Assembly (NCBI RefSeq): GCF_009379765.1 | Contig: NZ_WHTD01000001.1 | Span: 1-64,000, forward strand | Length of the DNA stretch: 64,000 nt | Direction: 5' to 3' | Source of the DNA: Actinophytocola sp. | GTDB taxonomy: Bacteria; Actinomycetota; Actinomycetes; Mycobacteriales; Pseudonocardiaceae | Shown: piece by piece, positions 17,101-29,400 of the stretch | Numbering within the stretch: position 1 is the stretch's first letter | Layout: every line of letters starts with the position of its first letter | The notes under the pieces: model-generated | The model's input: only the letters and a program-made list of their open reading frames with translations | Told to the model about the DNA's origin: nothing | Databases searched by the model: none | Position numbers and translations under genes: made by a program

Positions 17101-17438
17101 CGTTCGACGAGGTCTGGCAGGAGACGAAGGAGTACTTCGCCGATCGCGCGCCGCAGGAGATCGAACAGGCCGAGGACAACCCGAAGTACAAGATGGCCCT
17201 GGTGTTCCGCTGGTACTTCGGGCACAGCCAGCGAGCCGCGATGGCGGGCTCGGCCGACTCCAGGGTCGACTTCCAGATTCACTGCGGCCCCGCGCTCGGT
17301 TCGTTCAACCAGTGGGTGAAAGGCACCCCGCTGGAGGACTGGCGGCAACGGCACGTCGACGAGATCGGCATCCGGCTCATGGCGGCGACCGCGAACCTGC
17401 TGGAGCGGCGACTGAGCATCGTCGGCGGCTCCGCATAG
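14151..17438 (+). CDS. Trans-acting AT-AT-enoylreductase (PfaD-type) protein
   Basis: This 1095-residue protein has three parts. AT1 (about 1-330) carries GASLGEF with nucleophile Ser99 but lacks the GHS histidine and the usual RG substrate motif, as in acyl-hydrolase-like ATs of trans-AT systems. AT2 (345-640) is canonical: GHSLGEY (Ser431), RERGRLM and AFHS, so it should load malonyl units onto all ACPs. Residues 650-1095 are an FMN enoylreductase of the PfaD/nitronate-dioxygenase type (GVGAAGGIGTPEAAAAGFLL). It supplies extender units, perhaps proofreading and trans enoylreduction, to PKS modules that have no working AT. The start is GTG 14151. It is the first gene of the PKS operon, 43 bp before the next. 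Confidence 0.92.
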   Translation: MNPALVFMFSGQGSQYYGMGRELYSSSPVFARKMRSLSGLFAGFGLPDLVAEIYREDRTSAHVFDRFDHTHPAILMIELSLVELLRSEGIEPEYVLGASLGEFAAATVAGVLDVEELAYSIAEQVRLVERHCPEGRMISVLDRVDDYRVQGRSGQMASDQAVPGELELAAVYSDEHFVLSGSPAEVARQEKILRGRGVVCQRLPVRYPFHSPLMDVAAEPYGAALSGLSIRQPRIPFVSCATGDRLDTVQRQHFWRMVRDPIDFRQAIRRLEDCEEPMLYLDIGASSTMANFAGRNVLPGSGSRAMGLIDPFFGRGKETEKIRELRKQFGRNRRPVRSKPSGVRMKAVVFPGQGAHSRGMGSGLFERFPDLVSIADQILGYSIAELCSADPDGRLDNTEFTQPAIYAVSVLAYLAAAEDDRPGADYFAGHSLGEYAALFAAGAFDFGTGLRLVRERGRLMGQMVDGGMAAVIGLDEEAVRRLLDEHGLTELDVANYNAPDQLVLSGPRDLVREARETFTEAGARGYVPLRVGGAFHSRYMEPARRDFDRFLETVTFGSLSVPVIANVTGREYDESDIRRLLGEQLVRPVRWEQSVRHLLASGVTDFAEVGPGSALTKMIDNIRRAAPDVPVQPTPVQPESKTGGLDPRSLGSSTFRQTYRTRYAYVCGSMYRGIASTDLVVRAARAGLLAFFGSGGLAPAAIASAIDEIHARLPSTAPVGVNLVHNPTFPSAEDETVDVLLARGVRTMEASAFMNITPALVRYRLNGLTKGTDGEVRIANRILAKVSRPEVAESFLCPPPDRLVGQLEQQGVVTPEQAALAARVPMADDLCVEADSGGHTDRGSLLVLFPTMVRLRDRMVDQYGYPTPIGVGAAGGIGTPEAAAAGFLLGADFVLTGSINQCTVEAGMSDLAKDLLAQINVQDTDYAPAGDMFELGAQVQVLKRGVFFPARARKLYELYRRHESLDEIPQDTRSLIERRYFHRTFDEVWQETKEYFADRAPQEIEQAEDNPKYKMALVFRWYFGHSQRAAMAGSADSRVDFQIHCGPALGSFNQWVKGTPLEDWRQRHVDEIGIRLMAATANLLERRLSIVGGSA
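15174..15185 (+). promoter_or_regulatory. Internal ribosome site and ATG at the AT1/AT2 junction
   Basis: GGAG-TGCGA-ATG lies in frame precisely where AT2 begins (MKAVVFPGQG). It could allow separate translation of AT2-ER or be a relic of gene fusion. Confidence 0.4.
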
Positions 17439-17481
17439 TTCACCCCGTTCCGATCCGGACACTCGAGAACTGGTTGATTTC

Positions 17482-20400
17482 ATGGCACGTGGTGAAACAG
17501 ATGTCCTCAAGGACGGTGTCGCGGTCGTCGGCATCGGCTGCCGTTTCCCCGGCGCGCGTGACCACCGTGCGTACACCGCGAATCTGGATGCCGGGTTCTG
17601 CTCGATCAGGGAGATCCCGCCCGAGCGCTGGAGCGTCGAGCGTTACTACTCGCCCGATCTGGCCGTCCCCGGCACCTCGGTCAGCAAATGGTGCGGGCTG
17701 GTCGACCGGCCGTACGCCTTCGACAACGGCTTCTTCCGGCTGTCTCCGCGAGATGCCGCGCTGATGGACCCGCAGCAGCGCGTGCTGCTGGAGGAGACGT
17801 GGCACTGCATCGAGGACGCCGGTACCCGGCCGGATGAACTGCGGGGCAGCCGTACCGCGGTCTACATCGGCGTGACCGGCCGGGACCACCTGCAGGAGGC
17901 CGCCAAGGACGGCATGCCCGTCGAAAGCCATTCCGCGCTGGGCGGATTCGACTGCCTGCAGGCCAACCGGCTCTCCCACCACTTCGGCCTGCGCGGCGCC
18001 AGCGTCTCGATCGACGCGGCCTGCGCCTCGTCCCTGGTGGCCGTCCACATGGGTGTTCAGGCCCTGGTGTCGGGGGAGGCCGACTATGTGCTCGCCGGCA
18101 GCGCCAACCTCGACCTGACCCCGTGGCGGTACATCACCTACTCCAAGTCGCGCATGCTCAGCCCCACCGGCCGGTGCCGGACCTTCTCCGACGACGCCGA
18201 CGGTTTCGTGTCCGGTGAGGGGGCCGCGGTCGTGCTGCTCCGCCGGCTGGCCGATGCCGTCCGGGACGGAAACACCATCTACGGCGTGCTCACCGGCAGC
18301 GCGGTCAATCACGGTGGACAGCGCACCACGATCACGGCGCCGAACGTGCGGGCGCAACACGAGGTGATCTCGGCGGCGTTGGATCGCGCCGGCTGGGACC
18401 CACGTTCGGTCACCTACGTCGAAGCCCACGGCACCGGGACCGCGCTGGGCGACCCGATCGAGGTCGAGGCGCTGCGGCAGGTCTACTCGGCGGCGTCCGA
18501 CGACCTGGGCTGGTGCCTGCTCGGATCGGTCAAACCCAACATCGGTCATCTCGAGGCCACGTCGGGGATGGCCGGACTGATCAAGGTGCTGGGGATGCTG
18601 CGTACCCGGCGGGTCTCCCCGAACATCAACATCCGCCGGCTGAATCCACTCATCCCGTTCGACACCAGCCCGTTCACCGTTCCGCGCGAACTCGTCCCGT
18701 GGCAGGCCTCTCGCGACGGTGCGCCACGGCGGGCCGGTATCAGCGCGTTCGGAATGGGCGGAGTGAACGCACACCTGCTGGTGCAGGAGTACCAGGAGAC
18801 GTCGCGAACGGAGCGGAGCGGGGCACGCCGGGTCCGGAACAGGCGGTGGCCGTTCGTGCTCTCCGCGCACAGCGGCGCCGCGCTCGAGCGTCTGCTGGTC
18901 ACCTGGCGTGCCCTGCTCGCCGACGGTGTGGGCGCGGCCTCGGTGCCGGACATCTGCCGCACGGTGACCCTCGGCCGGGAACACCTCCGGTTCCGGATCG
19001 GCGGCGTCGTCGGCGACCTTGCCGACATCGCCTCGGTGGTGGCGGCCGGCGCACCGGAGTCCGCTGCGCCGGAACGTGCCTGGCAGATCCACGTCGGGCC
19101 GCTGGCGCTTCCCGAGCCACGGCGGCGGCGCGAACTGCTCGCCAAACCGCTGTACGCCGCCGCGATCGCCGAACTCCGGCGCCGATCGCCGGAGCTGGCC
19201 AACGCGGTGCGGGAACTGCGTGGGGGTGACGGTCCGCGAGCGGAGTTCCTGTTCGGATACCTGACACTGCGCGCACTGCTGGACGCGGGAGTCGCGCCGG
19301 AGTCGGTGACCGCCCGTGGCGCCGGCATCTGGCCGGCCCTCGCCGCGATCGGCGTCCTGGAGGTGGCCGATGCGGCGGCGCTGGCCACCGGCGCGGTAGC
19401 CGAAGGACCGGCGCACGCGCCACGCGTACCGTTCGTCGTTCCCACGACCGGCCGGGTGCTCCACCCTGCCCGGTTCGATCTCGACTACCTGGCCACGCTG
19501 CGTGCGGAGTCCGTGGTCGAGGAGGGGGACGCGAGCGAGGTCTACGCGGAGGCCGCCGGACTGGCCGACGTACAGCACAGCTTCCGCGGCCTGCTGGCGG
19601 AATGGGTTCCGTTGCTGGCCGCACACGACATCTCGCTGCCGACCGACGCCGCGGGCTGGCACGGGCTCACCGTTCGGGACGACGACACCGGGCCGGCGCG
19701 GTCGCTGCGCGTGGTGGCCGTCCAGAACGCGCTGGACCGGCTGCATGCCAAGTGGAGCCTGTCCCGGGACCGGCTGGCCGCCGCGGCGAACCAGACCGAA
19801 CTGCTCGACCTGCTCGTTCACGGGGTCCTGACCCCGCGGGAGGCGGTCGACGCGGTGCTGGGTGACGAGGCGAAGCGGCGCGCGGTCGCGGAGGCCGGAC
19901 AGCGGCGGATCGGACGGCTGCCGGCAGCCGCGGAGGTTCCGCTGCTGCGCGCGCACGCCGACACCGGCGTGGCTGTCGCCGAGATCCGCTCGTGGGTGGA
20001 CGCGGATGGTGTTCCCGACCCGCCGGCCGGCGCCGCCGTCCTGGCGATCGGCGACGCGGCGGAGAACCGGGCCGACGTGCGGGTCGACGGGCCGGCCGCG
20101 TGCGCCGACGGGCTGGCCGCGCCGCTGGTCGAGCTGTGGCTGCGCGGTGTCGACGTCGACTGGGAGGCCGCCGGAGCGGCCGGGTTCGGCCGGCTGGTGC
20201 CGCTGCCGACGACGGAGTTCGACCGGGTCGAGCACCGCGTGCGCCCCGCGCGGCCTGCCGGGACGGAGCCCGAGCCGCCGGCCGCCGGTGCCGGACTGCG
20301 CGAACTGGTCGCGCGCGAGGAGCCGGTGGCCGCTGCGGTGACGGGGCAGTTCGAGGGCTCGGTACTGCTGGTCCTGCCCGACCGGTTCGACGAGCGGGTA

Positions 20401-23400
20401 CCCGTCGGCGCGGCGCTGTCGGACGCGACCGTGCACCTGGTCCGGTTCGGTGATCGGTTCCACCGGGGCGGACTGGACCGATGGACGGTGCGTGCCGGCG
20501 AGGCCGGCGACTGGCGTCGACTGTTCACCGAACTGGAGTCCAGCGGTGGCCTCCCGCGCCGGATCGTCCACCTGCTGTCCGCGGACGAGCGGCGGCCGGC
20601 GGAGTGCGTCTACTCCGCCTTCGCGCTGGTGCGGGCCGTCCTGGAGACGGACCCGGACGATCAGGTCGAGATCGTCTGTGTGCAGACCGCCGACGGGGAC
20701 GCGATCCCGCCGGAGTCGGCCGCGGTCGGCGGTCTCGCGCGCAGCTTGCGCCGCGAGACGTCCCGGGTCCAGCTCCGTGCGGTGGTCACCGACACCACTG
20801 CCGACCGGGACGCCACCTGGCGGCGCGTGGCCGGCGAGTTCGGGACGACCGTGACGGACCCGTCGATCCGCTACGCCGGCTCGGCGCGCTATGAGCGCCG
20901 CCACGAGCTGGCGGAACTCGTCGCCGGCACCGAGGCGCCGGCTGTTCGGCCGGGTGCCGTGTACGTGATCACCGGCGGAGCCGGCGGACTCGGCCGCCAC
21001 CTTGCCCGGCACCTGCTGCAGTCCGCGGGCGGTGTCCGGGTGGTGCTGGCCGGCCGGTCAGAGAGCGCGCCTGAGCTGCCGGCAGGCGTGGCGTACCTCA
21101 GTGCCGACGTGACCGACGCCGCAGCGGTCGGCGAGCTGATGGCGGAGGTCCGCACGCGGCACGGCCGGATCGACGGCGTGATCCATGCCGCCGGTGTGCT
21201 CCGGGACGGGCTCGTCGCGAGGAAGACCGCGCGGGATGTCCGCGACGTGCTGGAACCGAAGATCCTCGGTGCGCTCAACCTGGACCGCGCCACGCGGGAC
21301 GACCCGCTCGACTTCTTCGTGGTGTTCTCCTCCCTGGTCGCCCTGACCGGCAATCCGGGGCAGGCCGACTACGGCGCGGCCAACGCCTACCTCGACGCCT
21401 GGGTGCACACGCGCGAACGTCGCAGGACACGGGGTCTGTGTGCCGGACGGACGATCTCGATCGGCTGGCCGCTGTGGGCAGCGGGCGGCATGGCGCCGGC
21501 CGACCGCACCGGCACGGTGTTCCGGGCCGACCGTGGCGTACTCGACCTGCCTGCCGACCTGGGGATGGCCGCGTTCGACCGGATTCTGGCCGGTCCGGCC
21601 GGATACCGTGGCTTCTACCACGGGACCGACAAGGCGGCGGCCTGGCTGCTCGACGTCCCGTCCTCCGGGCCGGAACCGGTGATGAGCACGGTCGCCGGTT
21701 GGACACCGACCGAGAGCTCCGCCAGGGAGCTGGCGACCGACTACCTGATTGGCGTGTTCGCTGATCTTCTCGGCGCCGCACCGGCGGACATCGACCCGGC
21801 CGCCGGTTTCGACGAGTACGGGATCGACTCGATCCGGGTCAGCCAGTTCAGCGCCCGGATCGAGCGGGACCTCGGACCGGTCTCGCAGACCCTGCTGTTC
21901 GAGTGCCGATCGCTGGCGCAGGTCGCCGACCGGGTGGCCGCGACTCGCGCCGGGGAACTGGCCACCTGGTCGGCCCGATCGGACCGGCCCGCCGCGCCCG
22001 ACCAGCGCAGGGCGACGGTGGTGACCGAGCCGATCGCACCGCGGGAAACCGGCTCCGATGGTCCCGAACCCGCTGCGGTCATCGGGATGGCCGGCCGGTA
22101 TCCGCAGGCGCGGGATCTCCGTGAGTTCTGGGAAGTCCTCGTGACCGGCCGAGACTGCGTGACCGACCTGCCCGAAGAGCGCCGGCTCATGTGGGACCGG
22201 TCGGACCTGCCGAACGAGGACCTGTACTGCACCTCCGGCGGGTTTCTCGACGACGTGGACCGCTTCGATCCGCTGTTCTTCAGTCTCGCGCCGAGTGATA
22301 CCGAGCTGATGGACCCGCAGGAGCGGATCTTCCTGGAGACGGCGTGGCTGGCGTTGGAGGACGCCGGATATCCACCGCACCGGCTCGGCGACCGGGATGA
22401 TCCCGGTGCGCGCCGGGTCGGTGTCTACGCCGGGGTCACCACGCAGACCTACCTACTGTGGGGACCGGACCAGTGGCGGACCGGCAACCCGGTGATTCCC
22501 ACCTCGACACCGTGGTCGCTCGCGAACCGCGTCTCCTACTGCCTCGATCTGCGCGGTCCGAGCATGCCGATCGACACCGCGTGCGCCTCGTCGCTGACCG
22601 GGATCCACCTGGCCTGCCAGAGCCTCGCTCGCCACGAATGCGAACTCGCACTGGTCGGCGGGGTCAATCTCTACCTGCACCCGAGCAAGTACCACTACCT
22701 CTGCCAGATGCGGATGCTGTCCCGCACCGGCCGCTGCCACACCTTCGGTGCCGACGCGACGGCTTCGTACCCGGCGAGGGTGCGGGGGCACTGGTGCTCA
22801 AGCCGTTGCGCGCGGCCGTGGCGGACGGCGACCGGATTCTCGGCGTGATCAGCGGGACCGCGGTCAATCACGGTGGACGGACCAGCGGTTTCACGGTCCC
22901 CAACCCGAGGGCTCAGACCGAACTCGTGCGCACGGCCATGGCGGAGGCCGGTGTCGCGCCGGACACGATCGGCTACTTGGAGGCACACGGCACTGGCACC
23001 GCACTCGGCGACCCGCTGGAGATCGCGGGACTGTCGATGGCGTTCGACAGTGTTCCGCCGTCGTCCGGCGGCGCGGCGGACGGCTGTGCGCTCGGTTCGG
23101 TCAAGACCAACATCGGCCACCTCGAAAGCGCTGCCGGCATCGCCGGACTGACCAAGGTGCTCCTGCAACTGCGGCACGGCCGGCTCGTCCCGACGCTGCA
23201 TGCCGAACACGAGAATCCGCGGTTCGACCTCGCCAGGACCCCGTTCCGGCTGAACCGTGAGCCGGCACCGTGGCCGAGGAAGACCGACGAGGCCGGCGCG
23301 CCGATACCCCGGCGTGCCGGAGTCAGCGCCTTCGGCGCCGGCGGCGCCGGCGCGCACGTGCTCGTCGAGGAGTACGAAGGCCCGCAGGCGCAGCGGGGAG

Positions 23401-26400
23401 CCGAGGACGGCGAACACCTGATCGTGGTGTCCGCAATGGACAGTGAGCGGCTGCGGGAGTACTGCAGACGCCTCGCGGCGGAGCTGAACCGCCGGCACAC
23501 CGAACTGCGGGTGTCCGAGATCGCCTACCAACTCCAGGTGCGGCGCGAGCCGATGCCCGAGCGGATCGCGCTGCTCGCCGACGATCCGCTCGACCTCGCC
23601 GAACGGCTGGCCGCGGTCGCCACGGGCCGGGAGCTCTCCGGCCGGTACTGGACGATCGAGCGGAATCCCGAGGCCCGGCGCGCCGTGACGCGAACAGTTC
23701 CGGAGGCATTGGCCCGGCGCGATCTGGCCGCGCTGGCCGCCGGCTGGGTCGCCGGTGCCGAGGTGGACTGGATGTCGTTGTACCCGGCGCCGCTGCGGCA
23801 CGTCGAACTCCCCGGATATCCCTTCGCGGACGAGCGCTACTGGCTGCCGGTGCCGACGGACGCGACGACCGCGCCGGACGCCGGGACGCGGTCGACCGCC
23901 GGCCATCCGCTGGTCGGCGGGATCGAAGCCGACGGCTTGGGCACGTTCGTCGACTTCACCGCGCGGGAGTACTTCCTCGATCACCATCGGGTCGGCGCAA
24001 CCCCGATCTTCCCCGCCACCGGATACCTGGAGATGGTGCACGAGGCCGCGCGGCAACTCGGCAGGCCGATCGTGCGGCTGCGCAACAACGTCTGGTCGAC
24101 GCCGCTCACCGTGACCTCCCGGATGCGTGTCCACCTGCGCATGGAACCGAGTCCTTCGGGGTGGAACTGGGAGCTGTCCAGCCTGGCCGATGACGGCACG
24201 CGCCGGGTGCACGGCCAGGGCAGAGCCGACGGTCAGGGCGGGGCCGACACCGCCGCGCCGGCCGACGCGGACGAACACGTCGACATCGAGGCGGTCCGCG
24301 GCCGCTGTGCGAACCGGGTCGACGGAGTGGACATCTACCCCGAGATCCGGCGGCTCGGGTTGAACCTCGGTCCCGCCTACCAGGGAATCCAGGAGCTGTG
24401 GTGGAACCGGGACGAGGCGCTGTGGCGCATCCGGCTGCCGGACGCGGCGACCGAGGCGGCCGAGCGGTACACGTTGCACCCGTGTCTGCTGGACTCCGCG
24501 CTGCAGGGTTCGCTGTGGCTGATCCAGCAGCGTGAGCAGCGGGATCGGCTGCACCTGCCGTTTACCATGGGCCGGGTCGAGACCCCGGCAGGGACCGCAC
24601 GGGCCCGGTACGCGCATCTGTCGATCGAGTCCTGGGCCGAGGACGGCAAGAAGCTGCGGATTCGGATCTGCGACGAGCACGGCCGGGTCCTGGTGACCGT
24701 GGCCGATTGCTGGCTGCGTCCCAGCGCGGTCGCCGGCCGGAGCGGTCCGGACGTTCCCGGCGCGTTCTTCCGTCCGGTGTGGACTCCTCGGGACACCGGG
24801 CGCCGGCCGGACCGCAAGTCCGGCGGCACGGCACTCGTCTTCGCGCCCTCGGCCGAGGCGGGACGCGCGATGTCCCCGGTGGTGTCCGAAGTGGTCGGAG
24901 CGCGTCGCTGTGTGGTGGTCGTGCCGGGAACCTCGTTCGAGGCGGGCCGGCCGGACGGCCCGGACTTCCGGCTGCGTCCGCTGGAGCGCGCGGACTTCCT
25001 GTCGCTGGTGGCGGCACTGGCCGCCGAAGACGAGTCGGATCGCTCCGGCTGGCACGTGCTGTTCGCGTGGCCGAGCACGGTCGATGCCGACGATGAGCCG
25101 GGTCTGCTGGCGCGGCTGGACGACGGCTTCTGGCCCCTGACGCACCTGGTGCACGCCTTCCTGCGGGCCGGGGATCGCCGGCCGATGCGGCTGCTCTGCG
25201 CCGTTCCCGGTACCGATGACGACCAGCCCTGCTACGCGGCGCTGGCCGGCTACCTGCGGACGGTGCGGCGGGAGAGCCCACGTTTCACCTACCGTCTGGT
25301 TCAGGCACCGGCGAGCGGCCTGGCCGCGCTCGGACACGAGCAGGACGGAGCGCTCGCGCGATCGCTGGCCGGGGAACTGGCCGACGAGTCGTGGCGGGAC
25401 ACCGAGATCCGGCTCGGCGGTGCCGGCCGGCTGGCCAGGACCTGGACGGCGCACTCGCCGAGCGGTCGGCGGGCGCGCCTGCGCCGAGGCGGTGTGTACC
25501 TGGTCACCGGTGGCGCCGGCGGGATCGGTGCGATCGTGGCGCGCTGGCTGGCGGCCGGGTACGGCGCCCGCCTGGTCTTGGCCGGCCGTTCCGCTCCCGA
25601 TCAGCGGATCGAACGTCTGCTGGCCGCGATCGCGGAAGACGGTGGCGAAGCCGAGTACGCGCGCGCCGACGTGTCCACTCCGGACGGAGCGCAGGCGGCT
25701 GTCTCGGCGGCCAAACGCGCCTTCGGCCGGCTGGACGGGGTCTTCCACGGCGCGGGTGTGCTGCGGGACGAACTCGTCGTCAACCAGGACCCGCGCCGGA
25801 TGCGGGAAGTGCTGGCACCGAAGCTGTTCGGAGCGCTGCACCTGGACGCGGCCACCCGGGACGAGCCGCTGGAACTGTTCACGCTGTTCTCCTCGATCGC
25901 GGCACCGTTGGGCAGCGCAGGGCAGGCGGCCTACGGCTTCGCCAACGGCTTCCTGGACGCCTTTGCCGCGCAGCGCGACCGGCGATGCCGGGCGGGAACC
26001 AGACAGGGCCACACCACTTCGGTGAACTGGCCGTTGTGGGGTTCGGGTGGCATGACCGTCGACAGCGAGGCCCAGCACTGGCTCAGGTCCCAGCTGGGGC
26101 TGACACCGCTGCCGACCGACGCGGCGCTCGCCGCACTGGACGCCGTGCTCGCCGGTCCCACCGGCCAGATCCTGTTCGTCGGCGGTGACGGCCGCCAGGT
26201 GGCCGCACAGCTGATGGAGGAGGCGCCGGCATCGGTCGCGGCGCGGCCGGCTCCCGGTGACGTGCCGAGTGCCGGCGACACCGGAATCGCCACCGCGGTG
26301 CGCGCCGTCCTCATCGAGCAGGTCGCGTCGACGGTGAAGCTGGACCCGGCGCGGGTCGACCCCGGAACCCGACTCGGCAACTACGGTTTCGACTCCCTGG

Positions 26401-29400
26401 CGCTCAGCAGGCTGGCCAACCAGCTCAACGACGCACTCGGTGTCGACCTCACTCCGGCGACGTTCTTCGAGTACACCACCGTGGCCGAACTGGTCGATCA
26501 CCTCATGGAGGTGTACCCGGACGAACTCGCGACCGCGCTGGCACCGGCAGAGCCGGTCCCGGCAGAGCCGGTACGCGCGACCGACCGGACCGAGCCTGTG
26601 CCGGCCCGCCGGTCGGCCGAGGCCATGTCCGGGCCGGAGCCGATCGCGATCGTCGGGATGCACGCGGAGTTTCCCGGCAGCGCCGACCTCGACGAGTTCT
26701 GGCGGCATGTGGACAACGGCGACGACCTGATCACCGAGATCCCGGCCGATCGCTGGGACTGGCGCGATTTCTACGATCCGACCGGCGAAGCCGAGAACAC
26801 CACGGTGAGCAGGTGGGGTGGCTTCCTCTCCTCGGTCGACGCCTTCGACGCCGGCTTCTTCGGCATCTCGCCGCGCGAGGCACGGCTCATGGACCCGCAG
26901 CAGCGGCTGTTCCTGCAGACCGCCTACCGCGCGATCGAGGAGTCGGGACATCGGCCGTCGGACCTGTCCAGCGGACGGACCGGGGTGTTCGTCGGCGTGG
27001 GTTCGCACGACTACTTCGACCTGCTCCGCGGTTCCGGCGCCACCATCGACGCCTACACCACCACCGGCCTGTTCCACGCGATCCTGGCCAACCGGGTGTC
27101 CTATCTGCTCGACCTCAAGGGCCCGAGCATCCCGATCGACACCGCCTGCTCCAGTTCTCTGGTCGCGCTCCGAACGGCGGTCGAGTCGCTGCGCTCGGGC
27201 AGTTGTGACGCGGCACTGGTCGGCGGCGTGAACCTGATCCTGGCGCCGATGGTCTACGTCTCGTTCTCCCGGGCCGGAATGCTCAGCCCGGACGGACGGT
27301 GCAAGACCTTCGACGCCGGAGCGAACGGCTACGTGCGTGGCGAAGGAGTCGCCGCGCTCCTGCTCAAACCGCTGTCCGCGGCCGAGCGCGACGGCGACCA
27401 CGTGCACGCGGTCATCCGGGGGAGCGCGGTCAACCACGGCGGTCGGGTCAACACGCTGACCACCCCCAATCCGAACGCGCAGGCCGAGCTGATCGTCGAC
27501 GCGTTCACCGATGCGGGGGTCGATCCCGCGACGGTCGGATACGTCGAGATGCACGGAACCGGCACGGCGCTCGGCGACCCGATCGAGATCAACGGCCTGA
27601 AGAAGGCGTTCCACGAGCTACGCGACCGTGCCGGCCTGCCGCGCATCGGCGAGGCCAGCACCGCCATCGGTTCGGTCAAGCCGGTCATCGGCCACCTCGA
27701 ACCGGCCGCCGGCATGGCCGGAATCGTCAAGGTCGTGCTGGCCATGAAACACGGCAGGCTGCCGGGAAGCCCGCACATCAGGGAACCCAATCCGCATATC
27801 CAGATCAGTGGAAGTCCGCTGCGGATACCGGCGGTCACCGAGCCCTGGCCGCGGCCGACCGGTTCGGACGGCCGGCCGGCACCACGGCGGGCCGGAGTGA
27901 GCTCCTTCGGCTTCGGCGGCGCGAACGGCCACGTCCTGCTGGAGGAGTACCTGCCGGGTTCCGAGAACGACACCGAAGACACCGACGACACCGGTCTCGG
28001 CGGCGACCGCGTGTTCGTGCTGTCGGCGCAGACCGAGGAACGGCTCAGGCACTACGCGGGTGCACTGGCCGAGGCGGTGCGCGCGCCATCCGGCGGGTCG
28101 CGCCGCAGCGGCTCGTCGGTCGCGATCGGCGACGACCTCGTCGCTCTGGTGGCCGACATCCTGGGGGTCCGTCCGCCGGATGTGCCGGCCGACGAACCGC
28201 TCGGCGATCTGGGCCTCGGCCCGGTCGCGCTCGGCGAACTGCGCGACTGGCTGCGGGAACGGGGACTGCCCGCCGGAACCGGCCAGGCGATGGCCGAGCA
28301 CTCGCTGGCGGCGCTCGTGGCCGGTCTGCCCTCCGCGCCGGATGGTGGAGACCCGGCATACCTGCGCGATCTGGCCTACACCCTCCAGCTCGGCCGGGAG
28401 CCGATGGACCATCGGCTGGCGGTGGTCTGCGACAGCGCCGCCGTGTTGGCCGACCGGCTCGCCGTGTTCGCGATGGGGCAGACCGATCCGGGGCTCCGGT
28501 ACGGAGTGCGGCGAGCACCTGCCGACCCGGCGGTGGTGATCCCGGACGACGATGCCCGGTCGCTGGCTCGCGGGTGGGTCGACGGTGCGGCGGTCGACTG
28601 GAGCCGGCTGTACCACGGACAGCGACCGCGCCGGTTGTCGCTGCCGAGCTATCCGTTCGCGCGGACCCGGTACTGGCTCCCGGCGGCGGAGGACGCCGCG
28701 CAGCGGCCTGCCGCTCCCGAGCCGCGACCCGTGAACAGCTGGTCGATGGGGGTTCGGCTGGCGGCGGACGACCGGCTGGTTGCCGAGCACAGGGTGCATG
28801 GTGAGCCGGTTCTGCCGGGAGTGGCGCATCTCGGACTGGCGCACGCCGCGTTGCGTCGGCAGCGAGCCGGCGCCTTCCGGCTCGTCGATGTCCTGTGGCT
28901 GCGGCCGCTGAGCCTCGGCGACGACGGTGTGGACGTCGAGGTGCGACTGCGGCAGTCGGCTGACCGGGTGGACTACGAGGTGCACGTCTTGGCGGGGGCG
29001 GACTCGGTCCTGTGTTCCCAGGGACGGTGGGAGCGGATCGACCCGGATCCCGGCTGGCCGGCCGTGGTCGATATTGCCGCCGTCGCGCGGCGGTGCGGTC
29101 GCGAGCTGGACGGTGCCGACATCTACCGCCGCTTCCGGGGGATCGACCTGGACTACGGACCCCTGTTCCAGGGACTGCGGACGGTCCGGGTCGGCGAGGA
29201 CGAACTGCTGGCGAGCTTCACGGCGGACGGCGCCGCCGCCGTCGCGGGGGACGAGGCGTTCCGTCCCGCGATCCTGGACGTGGCTCTCCAGTCGATAAGC
29301 GCGTTCGGGTTCGCGGCCGCCGGCTCGGACGGTGCCACCCGCCTGCCGTTCGCGCTGGACACCGCACGGATCACCGCCGCGCTGCCGTCGACCGGCCACA

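Noticed and set aside
22458-22755. Independent start of a separate PKS protein at ATG 22458
   Set aside because: The first 100 or so codons of that frame are out of frame with KS2 homology and show no PKS sequence. A frameshift explains the data better.
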